From: an uncultured Nitrososphaerota archaeon
GTDB lineage: Bacteria > Bacillota > Clostridia > Oscillospirales > Ruminococcaceae
Assembly: GCA_934869045.1 (NCBI GenBank)
Contig: CAKXAF010000016.1
Location: 1,087-17,148, forward strand
Direction of reading: 5' to 3'
Length of the DNA: 16,062 nt
Position 1 is the first letter of the stretch. Each line of letters opens with the position of its first letter. This document shows, piece by piece, positions 7,251-14,307 of this stretch. Below the pieces are notes generated by a model that saw nothing but the letters and a program-made list of their open reading frames with translations, made no database searches and was not told where the DNA came from. Position numbers and translations under genes: made by a program.

Positions 7251-8510
7251 TCAGTGGTTCTCATCCCATTCAAAGGTGTCATCTTCTTCGCCCCAGTTCA
7301 TGGCCAGGTCGCCTTCTTCCGTGAAGGCCCAGTCCAGGTAAGTCAGGGCTGCCTCTACATTTTGACAAGAGCTGGAGATCGCCGCACCGCTGGAACGGTA
7401 GGCAGCGTCTGCCTGCCGGTAGATCAGCTGCTGGCCCTCGGTCAACACAGGATTGGCCAGGCCGATAGGATTGAAGGTAGTAGAAGGATCCTGGGTGTGG
7501 AGCTGGTCATAGAAAGCGTTGAGCCAGCTGGAGTAGTAGCCCAGCCACATACCAGTCTCGCCGCTGGTGATTTTTGCCTGGTTGGTGGTGCCGTCCTGAA
7601 CGGTGAAGTCCGGATCCAGCAGCCCTTCCGTATAAAGGCGGTTGAGTACCGTCAGGTATTCTTTGTAGGAGTCCTGAACCGGGCTGAAAACAGCTTTTCC
7701 GTCCACATCGACAAAGCCGTCGCTGGTGACGTCATAGGCGCTGGCAAAGATTTGGGACTGCTTCAGAAAGCCCGTTGTGGTGGAGAAAGGGACGCTGGCG
7801 TTCTTTTCATTTTTAAAGGCTGTCAGGACTTCGACGAAATCGTCGATGGTCTCGGGAGCGTCCAGCCCCAGCTCTTCCAGCCAGTCGCCGCGCATGATGA
7901 TGCCGACGTAGGTTTCCGGAATCGGTTCCCGGTCCATGATGGACTTCCATTCCGAACTGGTGTCCGGCGTGTCGGTGAAGATGTAGGGGATGCAGTAGAG
8001 ACGGCTCTGGTCGGACGAAACCATCTGCCGCAGATCCGGATATTTGTCGAGGTAGGCGGAATAGTTGGGCATATATTGCGCTACGGCATCGGTGATATCC
8101 TGGATTACGTTGGTTTCGATGGCGTAGTCCGGACCGCCGGCGAAGGTACGCCAGTTGGATTCAATAATATCCGGCTTATCGTCGGAGACGATCATTAGAT
8201 TAAACTGCTCTGTTTCCTGCCCTTTGGGCGGATGGACCCATTCAATGTCGATCCCTGTTTTTTCAGAGGCGATCTGATAACAGAGCATTTCGGCGTTGCT
8301 GGTGTAGACGTCCGGCGCCTGAAGACCGCAGTAATACGTTAGCGTGATGCGCTCGCCCGTGGAACTGGCCCCGGCGGAAGAGCCCGACTGAGAGGAAGAG
8401 CCGGTGGATGTGATGGAAGAACCGTTTTCTCCATTTTCTCCGCAAGAGGTCATGGCAGTGGCCAGCAGGGCCGCCATCAGCAGAGTACCGAACCGTTTGG
8501 TTATTTTCAT
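7251..8510 (-). CDS. ABC transporter sugar-binding lipoprotein (LipO/YtcQ-like), ended early by TGA
   Basis: The extracytoplasmic substrate receptor of importer 1. Residues 1-22 form a lipoprotein signal with positive charges (KITKR), a hydrophobic core and the lipobox MTSC, so Cys23 should be lipidated. A Ser/Gly-rich linker follows (about 24-52), then the binding-protein fold (ITLTYYCGLQAPDVYTSN...). Translation stops after residue 419 (EWDENH), where the family normally continues for about 140 residues, and those residues are encoded downstream in the same frame. Start ATG 8510 follows AGGAGG with a 10-base spacer. It is first in the transporter operon, with a strong promoter at 8636-8664. 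A 419-residue product would lack the C-terminal helices of one lobe and probably fold or bind poorly. Confidence 0.88.
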   Translation of the reverse strand: MKITKRFGTLLMAALLATAMTSCGENGENGSSITSTGSSSQSGSSAGASSTGERITLTYYCGLQAPDVYTSNAEMLCYQIASEKTGIDIEWVHPPKGQETEQFNLMIVSDDKPDIIESNWRTFAGGPDYAIETNVIQDITDAVAQYMPNYSAYLDKYPDLRQMVSSDQSRLYCIPYIFTDTPDTSSEWKSIMDREPIPETYVGIIMRGDWLEELGLDAPETIDDFVEVLTAFKNEKNASVPFSTTTGFLKQSQIFASAYDVTSDGFVDVDGKAVFSPVQDSYKEYLTVLNRLYTEGLLDPDFTVQDGTTNQAKITSGETGMWLGYYSSWLNAFYDQLHTQDPSTTFNPIGLANPVLTEGQQLIYRQADAAYRSSGAAISSSCQNVEAALTYLDWAFTEEGDLAMNWGEEDDTFEWDENH

Positions 8511-8620
8511 ATGGAAAGTACCTCCTCTTTCTTTTTTGGATGCGGAACGGAGCGACCGTCCCTTTGCGCATGCACAACCAGTGAAACAATGTTTTCTGGC
8601 AAGATTTTGTGGTCTATAGC

Positions 8621-8664
8621 CAAATCTTTGATTTGATTGTATCTGTTTTTATCGGTATCGTCAA
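8621..8664 (-). promoter_or_regulatory. Promoter of the importer 1 operon with inverted repeat at the start site
   Basis: On the minus strand TTGACG (8664-8659) and TACAAT (8641-8636) are 17 bases apart, close to the sigma-A consensus. Directly after the -10 lies CAAATC-AAA-GATTTG (8635-8621), a perfect 6-3-6 inverted repeat covering the expected start of transcription. This is where a repressor operator would lie. The leader to the ATG at 8510 is about 120 bases. Confidence 0.8.
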
Positions 8665-8894
8665 TCATCATTTTTTTGTTTTCTCTTCAATTCTTTGCTT
8701 TTTGCCTTATTTTTGGTATTTTTTTAAAAATTAACTTATAAAAACTGATATCCTATAGGAAGGGAGCCAGAGAAAATGGGGTGGGAGCCGGCAGGAAATT
8801 CCGGCTGATTTTCATTTGTTATTTTTATAACGAAAAGATTGAAAAACACAAATAAAATCCTGCTTTCTCCATGGTCTTTTCGTTTTGGAAGTGC

Positions 8895-8912
8895 TATGAT
8901 ACAAGCGAGGTG
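8895..8912 (+). promoter_or_regulatory. Possible extended -10 and ribosome site for the oxidoreductase gene
   Basis: TATGAT (8895-8900) preceded by TGC resembles an extended -10, but the region 17 bases upstream (TGGTCT) is a poor -35. GAGGTG (8907-8912) sits 7 bases before ATG 8920 and is a credible ribosome site. If the -10 is used, transcription would start almost at the ribosome site and leave a very short leader. The alternative promoter near 8713-8742 would give a leader of about 170 bases. Confidence 0.4.
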
Positions 8913-8919
8913 AAGTGGT

Positions 8920-10056
8920 ATGAATACATTTAAACCAGTCAAAACCGCCCTCATTGGGAGCGGAATGATCAGCGGCATTTACTTGGAAAACTGCTGCAAA
9001 AACTTGAAAATCCTTGAACTTTGCGGGTGCTCCGACTTGATTCCAGAACGATCCGCCGCACGGGCGGAGGAATACGGTATCCGTCAGATGACCAACGAGG
9101 AGATCCTCTCGGACCCTTCCATCGAATTGGTCATCAATACGACCTATCCCGCCGCTCATTATGAGGTGGCCAAAGCCGCTCTGGAGGCGGGAAAGCACGT
9201 CTACACCGAAAAGATGATCGCCCCCTCCTTTGAAGAGGCCCGGGAGCTGCGGGAGCTGGCCCGGTCCAAGGGGCTTTTTTACTGCGGCGCGCCGGATACC
9301 TTTCTGGGGGCGACCTTCCAGACGGCACGGCGGATTCTGGACGGCGGCCTGATCGGAACGCCGGTAGCCGCTGCGGCAATTCTTGCGCGGAGTTACCATC
9401 ACGAACGTTTTTATACCGGTGATCAGAAGCGCTTTGCGTTTTGCCCGTCGGGCGGCGTCATTTTTGATATGGGGAGCTACTACCTGACGGCCCTGGTTTC
9501 CCTGCTGGGTGGGATCCGGGAAGTCTGCGGTTTTGCAGAGATCCGGAACCCTCACCGGGTCTACCAGAATCCGGACAGCCCCCATTATCAGGAGCCTATG
9601 GAGGTGGAATCCTGGAACAACGCCGCCGGGGCGCTCCGGTTTGAGAACGGAGTCCTGGCCACGCTGATGACTACCTCCGAAAGCGGCGGCTTTGAAAACG
9701 GGCTGACTATTTACGGTACAGAGGGCCGTCTGACCGTAGGCGACCCCAACGAGTACGGCGTTCCGCTGACCCTGACTACCAAGGCTACCGGCTGTACGCA
9801 GCTGCCCATGACCCACGCCTACGGCTCTGGCAACCACCGGGGTATTGGCCCGGCGGAAATGGCCTATGCCATCCGGGCCGGACGCGTCCCGCGGACCGAG
9901 GAGATGCCAGTCCATGTGCTGGAGGCTGCCCAGGGCATTTGCCGGAGCGGCGAAACGGGAACCATCTATCAGATGACGACCCGCTGTGGGCGGCCCGCGC
10001 CGCTGCCAGCCGGGTATACGGAAAATCCGGAACTGTCTTTGAGCATATCTGATTAA
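8920..10056 (+). CDS. Gfo/Idh/MocA-family NAD(P)-dependent sugar oxidoreductase
   Basis: A 378-residue protein with an N-terminal Rossmann fold: beta-strand and glycine loop ALIGSGMISG (about 10-19), then acidic D39 after the second strand. VYTEKMIAP at about 94-102 is the family's EKP motif with Met replacing Pro, retaining the Lys98 that normally assists catalysis. The C-terminal substrate domain has GGVIFDMGSYYLTAL at about 178-192, with Asp183 and Tyr187 where the family usually has Asp and His. Members oxidise or reduce sugars, inositols or glycosides at one hydroxyl. ATG 8920 has GAGGTG 7 bases upstream. The next gene starts 15 bases after its stop, so both form an operon. Fold is certain; substrate is not. 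Confidence 0.92.
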   Translation: MNTFKPVKTALIGSGMISGIYLENCCKNLKILELCGCSDLIPERSAARAEEYGIRQMTNEEILSDPSIELVINTTYPAAHYEVAKAALEAGKHVYTEKMIAPSFEEARELRELARSKGLFYCGAPDTFLGATFQTARRILDGGLIGTPVAAAAILARSYHHERFYTGDQKRFAFCPSGGVIFDMGSYYLTALVSLLGGIREVCGFAEIRNPHRVYQNPDSPHYQEPMEVESWNNAAGALRFENGVLATLMTTSESGGFENGLTIYGTEGRLTVGDPNEYGVPLTLTTKATGCTQLPMTHAYGSGNHRGIGPAEMAYAIRAGRVPRTEEMPVHVLEAAQGICRSGETGTIYQMTTRCGRPAPLPAGYTENPELSLSISD

Positions 10057-10071
10057 GGAAGGAAGAGAACA

Positions 10072-10857
10072 ATGAGCAAGATCGGAATTCAGATGTACAC
10101 CCTGCGCGAAACCATGAAAACCAGGGAGGGCCTGGAAGAAACGCTCCGCCGGGTAGCGGAAATCGGCTATCAAAGCGTGCAGATCACCCTGCCCGGTTTT
10201 ATCAGCAGTGAAGAAGGGGCGGCGATGCTGGCCCATTACGGCCTCCGCGGGGATTCGGCTATGGCGGCCTTTGACGGGAATATCCGGGAGCGGGTCCCGG
10301 AGGCTGTGAAATTGGCGCGGCTGCTGGGGACCGATGTGGTCCGGACCACATCCATTCCTCATGAGCTGGGGCAAAGCGAAGCGGGGTATCACGAGTTCGC
10401 CCGGCAGATGAACGAAGTGGCGGCGGAATTTGCCAAAGAGGGGCTGGTTTTCATGTACCACTTCCATGCTTTTGAGTACGTAAACTTCCCCACCTGCACC
10501 GGTATGGATATTCTGATGAAGGAGACCGATCCTGCCTGCGTAACCTTCCAGCCCGACGTGTTCTGGCTGACGGCGGCAGGGCTGGAGCCCTCCCAGGCGC
10601 TGTACGGCTTCAAGGGCCGGGCAAAGTTCATGCACCTGAAGGACTATGCCATCGCGGAGCCCCAGAAGGTCATTGAGGGGGTGCCCCGCATCTCGGCGCC
10701 GGTAGGTACCGGCAACCTCAACTGGCCCGGCATCCTCAAGGCCGCGGCGGATATCGGCATCGAACACTACGTTGTGGAGGATGATATGGGCATTTTGGAG
10801 CCTTTTGAAAGTGCGCGGATCTGTTTCGAGAACCTGAAAAAAATGGGCGTTGACTGA
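10072..10857 (+). CDS. Sugar-phosphate isomerase/epimerase-like TIM-barrel protein (IolE/xylose isomerase-like fold)
   Basis: A 261-residue member of the AP endonuclease 2 / xylose isomerase-like TIM-barrel superfamily. It starts KIGIQMYTLRE (3-13), and likely metal or substrate ligands are spread on strand ends: His130/His132/Glu135 in YHFHAFEY, Asp162 in QPDVFW, His188 and Asp191 in MHLKDY, and Glu236 in VVEDD. PVGTGNLNWPGIL (210-222) is a typical family segment. ATG 10072 is preceded by AGGAAG with a 6-base spacer. Such proteins isomerise, epimerise or dehydrate keto-sugars made by neighbouring oxidoreductases, consistent with its place 15 bases after the Gfo/Idh/MocA gene. The exact reaction cannot be told from sequence. 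Confidence 0.9.
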   Translation: MSKIGIQMYTLRETMKTREGLEETLRRVAEIGYQSVQITLPGFISSEEGAAMLAHYGLRGDSAMAAFDGNIRERVPEAVKLARLLGTDVVRTTSIPHELGQSEAGYHEFARQMNEVAAEFAKEGLVFMYHFHAFEYVNFPTCTGMDILMKETDPACVTFQPDVFWLTAAGLEPSQALYGFKGRAKFMHLKDYAIAEPQKVIEGVPRISAPVGTGNLNWPGILKAAADIGIEHYVVEDDMGILEPFESARICFENLKKMGVD

Positions 10858-10881
10858 GCGAATGCCTAAATAAAGAAAAAG

Positions 10882-10925
10882 CGCCGGTGAAGATGTGGTT
10901 GACGTTGAACACATCTTCACCGGCG
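10882..10925. terminator. 16-bp terminator between the epimerase-like and AraC genes
   Basis: CGCCGGTGAAGATGTG (10882-10897) is the exact reverse complement of 10910-10925 around a 12-base loop. On the minus strand the stem is followed by CTTTTTCTTTATTT, a good intrinsic terminator for the AraC gene. On the plus strand the tail (TTGCTGTTT) is weaker but may still end the oxidoreductase operon. Confidence 0.88.
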
Positions 10926-10941
10926 TTGCTGTTTGGGGCGG

Positions 10942-11763
10942 TTATGCGCGCCCCCGAAGCGTTTCCATGGGTGTGACGCCGATTTTCTGTTTGTAGATCC
11001 GGCTGAAGTAGGCGGGATCATCGAATCCGGCAGCAGCGGCAGCCTCCGTCACGGTCAAAGAGCCGTTTTCCAGCAGCAGCCGGGCCCGGCTGAGCTTCAG
11101 CCGGAGGATATATTCCAGCGGTGCAGCTCCGGCGTACTCCTTGAAGAGCCTGCGGAAACAGGATTCGCTGACGCTGCACATCCGCGCCAGCTCGGAGACA
11201 GGAGGGCTTTTCAGATAATTTTTCTCCAGATATTCAATGGCGGGATAGATGGAGGCGTAGGATTTCCCCCGGAACCGGGCGTGGCGGACCTCCAGGGAGA
11301 TGTCTGTCAGCAGGGAGTAGAGAAGGGCTTTGATCCGCCCGGAGGGGAGACTGCCGTTGGAAAACAGGCTTGTGATCTGCCGGAAAGCATCGGCGTAATA
11401 GCTGCTGTTCCGTGGGGTGATGACCTGTATTTCCCGGGAAAGGCGGAAGGGGCGGAGATCTTCATCAAACAGGAGAAAGTTGATGAGGATATCCTGGGGA
11501 GCGCCGCCGTTGTCCGCGCAGCCCGAAAAAGTTGCCGTATATTTGCAATGCTGGGGGATGTAGCAGAGGGAGCCCCTTCCGGCGTCGGTCCGGCCTTCCC
11601 CGGTATGAAAGGACATGCTGCAGTCCAGGAGGCACATCAGGCCGCTCCAGGGCCGTTCCTCATAGGTAAAGGAAGAACTGTTGCCCCAGTGCTGGTACAT
11701 GGCTACCACCTTCATGACCGCGTAGTCCATTTGGCAGAGCGTGGGAAAATCAACCGTTTTCAA
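10942..11763 (-). CDS. AraC-family transcriptional regulator (soluble, sensor plus HTH)
   Basis: About 273 residues: an N-terminal beta-rich sensor-like region (about 1-150) and a C-terminal AraC DNA-binding domain (about 172-270). The HTH domain shows VSELARMCSVSESCFRRLFK and the second helix set LTVTEAAAAAGFDDPAYFSRIYKQKIG. The frame extends upstream to 11967, but that overlaps the isomerase gene and the promoter's -10 box. A start before 11810 would lie outside the transcript. TTG 11763 is favoured because GGGGGG (11770-11775) is 6 bases upstream; ATG 11769 abuts the G-run and is the alternative. It follows the isomerase and cupin-like genes and is a likely local regulator. Inducer unknown. 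Confidence 0.88.
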   Translation of the reverse strand: MKTVDFPTLCQMDYAVMKVVAMYQHWGNSSSFTYEERPWSGLMCLLDCSMSFHTGEGRTDAGRGSLCYIPQHCKYTATFSGCADNGGAPQDILINFLLFDEDLRPFRLSREIQVITPRNSSYYADAFRQITSLFSNGSLPSGRIKALLYSLLTDISLEVRHARFRGKSYASIYPAIEYLEKNYLKSPPVSELARMCSVSESCFRRLFKEYAGAAPLEYILRLKLSRARLLLENGSLTVTEAAAAAGFDDPAYFSRIYKQKIGVTPMETLRGRA

Positions 11764-11792
11764 AAGCATCCCCCCGTTTGACAGTAGAAAAG

Positions 11793-11838
11793 CCGGATGG
11801 CCTGCCTTCATTATAGCAGAACCATCCGGTTTGTTCAA
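11793..11838 (-). promoter_or_regulatory. AraC-gene promoter embedded in a terminator-like stem-loop
   Basis: On the minus strand TTGAAC (11838-11833) and TATAAT (11815-11810) are 17 bases apart with TGC before the -10, a near-consensus promoter. CCGGATGG (11793-11800) and CCATCCGG (11822-11829) form an inverted repeat around the -10, with a nested CTGC/GCAG pair. Read as RNA from the upstream isomerase gene, this folds as a stem-loop followed by CTTTTCT and could end that transcript. The same DNA may thus hold a terminator and the next gene's promoter. Confidence 0.75.
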
Positions 11839-11843
11839 CGATT

Positions 11844-13238
11844 TTATGCCCGGTCGGCGGTCAGATTGGGAATATAGCGGCAGAACTCTTCCAGCTCTTC
11901 CGTGTAGTCGCCCTCGATTTCCGCCATGTGATGGATGTAGGGACCGTAGATCAGCTTCTGCTCCCATTTGCGGTAATCATCAAACTGGGCCCAGATATGC
12001 GTGCCGAAGGTGTGGGGACCATCCACTGCGTCAAATCCGCCGCAGAGCAGATTGTAGACGCCGTGCATCCCGTCCAGGCGGGTGATGGTGTAATGGCCGT
12101 CCTTCAGGCGGTAGCCGGGCTTCTGGTTGAAGACAACGGCTTTGCTGTCCGGGTGCTTGAGAGAGTAGGCGAAGGGACCGCAGTGCCAAAGCAGCTCCGC
12201 GTTGGGATTTTCGGGATGGCGGACGGTAAACTCTCCGAAAAAGGGGATGGACTTGCCCCGGGAAGCCAGGGACAGCAGCGCCATGCTGATGGCTCCCATG
12301 ACATCGGACTCGCAGGTCACGATGAACCTTTCGTCGGCCAGTACGCTCATGGCGATGCAGGGCATGGCTCCCACCAGCTGGTTCATAGCGGTCCAGCACT
12401 CCGTGGAAACCACCTGGCATCCGTAATCCGCAGCCAGCTTGGGAAAGAGGTATTTGAAAACCATGGAGCGCTTCAGGTCCTCGTCGGAGAGGCCGTCGAA
12501 GCCGGCAAAACGGCTTTTGAGCAGCTGGACGTCGGCGTCCAGATCAGCGCTCCTGGATTCCAGCAGGGCGTCATATTCCTGCTTGACAATGGCAAGGTTG
12601 ATGGGAGCGACCTCCACGCCGAATTTTTCCAACAGCTCGCCTTCGTTGAAGATGACGCTGTTGAACGGCTTGGGCCGGCAGCCGATCTGGGCGATGCGCA
12701 GACGGCGGAATCCCTTGACCATACAAGTCACCGACAGGAATTTTTCCACGCCCCGGATAAAGGCCGGCTCCTCCTTCTCACAGTTTTCGATGTGGGAGAA
12801 GGGGATGTTCAGCCGCTGGAGCTGCTTGGAAATGGCGAACAGGCCGCACTGGGAATCGGTGTAGCGCATGCCGTCCTCACGGAAGACCGTATCCTTGGGG
12901 GCCCAGATCAGAGTGGGGAGGTTCAGGCCTTGGGCAACCTTGGCTGCGACTTCCTCGCAGCCGAAGTTGCAGTTGATGATGAAGAGGCCGTCCACTTTCT
13001 GTTTCTGGAATTCATTGATGATGGCGTCTGCCTGTTCCGGCAGGAACATCAGCCCCTCCTCGTTGAGAAATGCCAGGTCGACACTGGCGACGTCGTCGCT
13101 GCCAAATTTGGCTGTGCTGGAGGGGGCAAGCTCGTCGGTGACCGGTTTGGCGAATTCCTGGCTGAAAATGCCGGTGCGCTTGCCGTGAAGCCAGCGGCGG
13201 CAGGGAGCCAGGCCGATGCGGATCTTGTAGTTCAACAT
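11844..13238 (-). CDS. L-fucose/L-arabinose isomerase family protein
   Basis: 464 residues resembling the L-fucose isomerase C-terminal family (COG2407), which interconverts aldose and ketose sugars using Mn2+. N-terminal domains contain a nucleotide-like alpha/beta fold with VDGLFIINCNFGCEEVA (about 82-98). Probable metal or catalytic residues lie in STECW (Glu280), TCESD (Glu310), FFGEFTV (Glu336), LLWHCGPF (His352) and FGTHIWAQ (His414). ATG 13238 is preceded by GGAAAGGA with a 10-base spacer. The cupin-like gene ends 31 bases upstream on the same strand, so both share one promoter. Family members include many not acting on fucose, so the substrate is open. Catalytic residue picks are by position, not by alignment. 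Confidence 0.85.
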   Translation of the reverse strand: MLNYKIRIGLAPCRRWLHGKRTGIFSQEFAKPVTDELAPSSTAKFGSDDVASVDLAFLNEEGLMFLPEQADAIINEFQKQKVDGLFIINCNFGCEEVAAKVAQGLNLPTLIWAPKDTVFREDGMRYTDSQCGLFAISKQLQRLNIPFSHIENCEKEEPAFIRGVEKFLSVTCMVKGFRRLRIAQIGCRPKPFNSVIFNEGELLEKFGVEVAPINLAIVKQEYDALLESRSADLDADVQLLKSRFAGFDGLSDEDLKRSMVFKYLFPKLAADYGCQVVSTECWTAMNQLVGAMPCIAMSVLADERFIVTCESDVMGAISMALLSLASRGKSIPFFGEFTVRHPENPNAELLWHCGPFAYSLKHPDSKAVVFNQKPGYRLKDGHYTITRLDGMHGVYNLLCGGFDAVDGPHTFGTHIWAQFDDYRKWEQKLIYGPYIHHMAEIEGDYTEELEEFCRYIPNLTADRA

Positions 13239-13269
13239 AGCGGATTCGTCCTTTCCTTGATGAAATGTG

Positions 13270-13881
13270 TCAGACTTTGCGGATGGAACCGGTCAGCATG
13301 GCGGGAACCCCCCGGGCGCGCATGGCTGCGTTGTCCGGATGGGTGATGAGCCATTTGTTGATCTTGGCCAGGGTCTGGTCGGGACAGGGCGCGGGGAGGA
13401 TTTCACCGGTACCCTTGGGCAGGATGACGATGCTGCAGAAGCCGCCGTCCTCCGCCTGGCACGGAGCAAAGTGCAGGGTGGTCCCGTAGACTTCGAAAAC
13501 GTCGCCGGCCTCTGCGCGGAAAAGCTCCAGGCTGGAGAGGTCGTAGCGGTTATCCTCCAAGTCCCAGATATGGCCGAAGAAGAGCAGCAGCGGGGTACAC
13601 GCAATGTTCACCTCAGAGCTTTTATGGTATTCCACGGTGGACATTTCCCGGTTATAACCGTTGCAGACGCCGATTTGTACGGCGGCTTCGCCGAACAGCT
13701 CCTGAGCGGCGGCCCGGATGGCAGGTTCCTGCTCCAGCGCCTCCACGGAAGGAAGATAGGCAATACCGGTCTCCGGCTTGGGAACCTCCAGAGCCGCCCG
13801 GCAGGCGGCGTCCAGCTGAAAACGGTCCAGAGCCTGGCCGTAGGTGCGGAAAGCACCGTCATGAATGCTGTGAATTGTCAT
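13270..13881 (-). CDS. DUF4867-like small cupin-like protein
   Basis: A 203-residue soluble protein. It looks like the DUF4867 family, whose function is not established to my knowledge; this name rests on recall of the family's look and context. Cupin-like signs are VEYHKSSEVNI (about 83-93, His86 and Glu90), His104 in LFFGHIWDLE and GTTLHFAPC (His137), which could form a metal site in a beta-barrel. ATG 13881 is chosen over an upstream start at 13947 because AGGGAG lies 6 bases before it, and the longer start falls inside the promoter. It is the first gene of an operon with the fucose isomerase-like protein. A role as a sugar isomerase, lyase or mutarotase partner is possible but unproven. 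Confidence 0.75.
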   Translation of the reverse strand: MTIHSIHDGAFRTYGQALDRFQLDAACRAALEVPKPETGIAYLPSVEALEQEPAIRAAAQELFGEAAVQIGVCNGYNREMSTVEYHKSSEVNIACTPLLLFFGHIWDLEDNRYDLSSLELFRAEAGDVFEVYGTTLHFAPCQAEDGGFCSIVILPKGTGEILPAPCPDQTLAKINKWLITHPDNAAMRARGVPAMLTGSIRKV

Positions 13882-13897
13882 AAGCTGCTCCCTCTTT

Positions 13898-13947
13898 TCA
13901 AAGATTATCTCCAAAGATATCGTAACACATCCGAAAATAAATTTCAA
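13898..13947 (-). promoter_or_regulatory. Promoter of the cupin-isomerase operon
   Basis: On the minus strand TTGAAA (13947-13942) and TACGAT (13924-13919) are 17 bases apart, with TGT before the -10 giving an extended -10. Just downstream, on the top strand, CAAAGAT occurs twice (13899-13905 and 13912-13918), 13 bases apart, covering the expected start site. This is a candidate regulator site. The nonamer AATCTTTGA (minus strand, 13906-13898) also occurs at 8623-8631 over the importer 1 start site. Confidence 0.75.
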
Positions 13948-14260
13948 TAGCTATCAGAATTTATTTTTGGAATTTTCGAAACTATTTTTACGATTTTGGA
14001 GGAAATCTCCAAACGGGACGGATTTCTGCAAGGGGTTCCGATGGGCAGGCTTTCTGCCAAAAGGGGGTGATAAAGAACGGAGGCAGCAGGATCCTGGAAA
14101 GGAAGGAACTTGTCTGCAATATATACATTTTATAAAGAAAAGGATGTTCGGCCTTTTGCCGTTATTTGAATTTTGGGTGGGGATTTTTTGCTTTTTCAAA
14201 TTATGAAACCTTGATTCAAAAAAAGAAAATTGCTTGAAAAAGTGCGTTTTTGCTGGACCC

Positions 14261-14277
14261 TTGTGCTAATTTCACAA
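14261..14277. promoter_or_regulatory. Candidate upstream operator, dyad TTGTG-N7-CACAA
   Basis: TTGTGCTAATTTCACAA is a 17-base dyad with 5-bp arms. Its centre (14269) is about 74 bases before the expected start of importer 2 transcription, a usual place for an activator. A second TTGTGC in the same orientation lies at 14325-14330, in the promoter spacer. No binding protein can be named. Confidence 0.4.
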
Positions 14278-14307
14278 AATTTGGAACCCGCTGGCAAATT
14301 TTCATTA

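Larger units (their letters stand above)
8511..8919. other. Divergent regulatory region between importer 1 and the oxidoreductase operon
   Basis: 409 A+T-rich bases without a credible gene. It holds the minus-strand promoter and inverted repeat for the binding protein (8621-8664), a near-palindrome in its leader (8564-8577, TTGCGCATGCACAA on the top strand, one mismatched pair) and a possible plus-strand promoter (TTGGTA 8713-8718, TATAAA 8737-8742, spacing 18). It also holds the palindrome TCCTATAGGA (8751-8760), a 6-bp stem (8786-8791 with 8801-8806), and 9-bp arms AACGAAAAG (8829-8837) and CTTTTCGTT (8876-8884) far apart. The last three have no assignable role. Confidence 0.75.

Noticed and set aside
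7229..7253. Selenocysteine insertion at the in-frame TGA
   Set aside because: Sugar-binding lipoproteins are not known selenoproteins, no sel genes are in the window and the downstream hairpin is only 5 bp and placed too close for a usual bacterial SECIS.
8751..8760. Palindrome TCCTATAGGA as an operator
   Set aside because: Ten bases, not aligned with a convincing promoter and with no second copy; kept only as a note in the spacer description.
8812..10920. Long minus-strand open frame (702 codons) opposite the oxidoreductase and epimerase genes
   Set aside because: It is antisense to two clearly recognised enzymes, has a low-complexity His/Arg/Pro/Gly-rich translation, no recognisable domain and no credible ribosome site. 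Long antisense frames are common in G+C-rich coding DNA.
11770..11967. Longer AraC protein starting upstream of 11769
   Set aside because: The start codons there lie inside or upstream of the -10 box at 11810-11815, or inside the isomerase gene, so they would not be on the AraC transcript.
13967..14206. Possible small plus-strand gene of 79 codons (and an overlapping minus-strand frame)
   Set aside because: No ribosome site, no promoter placed for it and an A+T-rich random-looking composition in a regulatory spacer.
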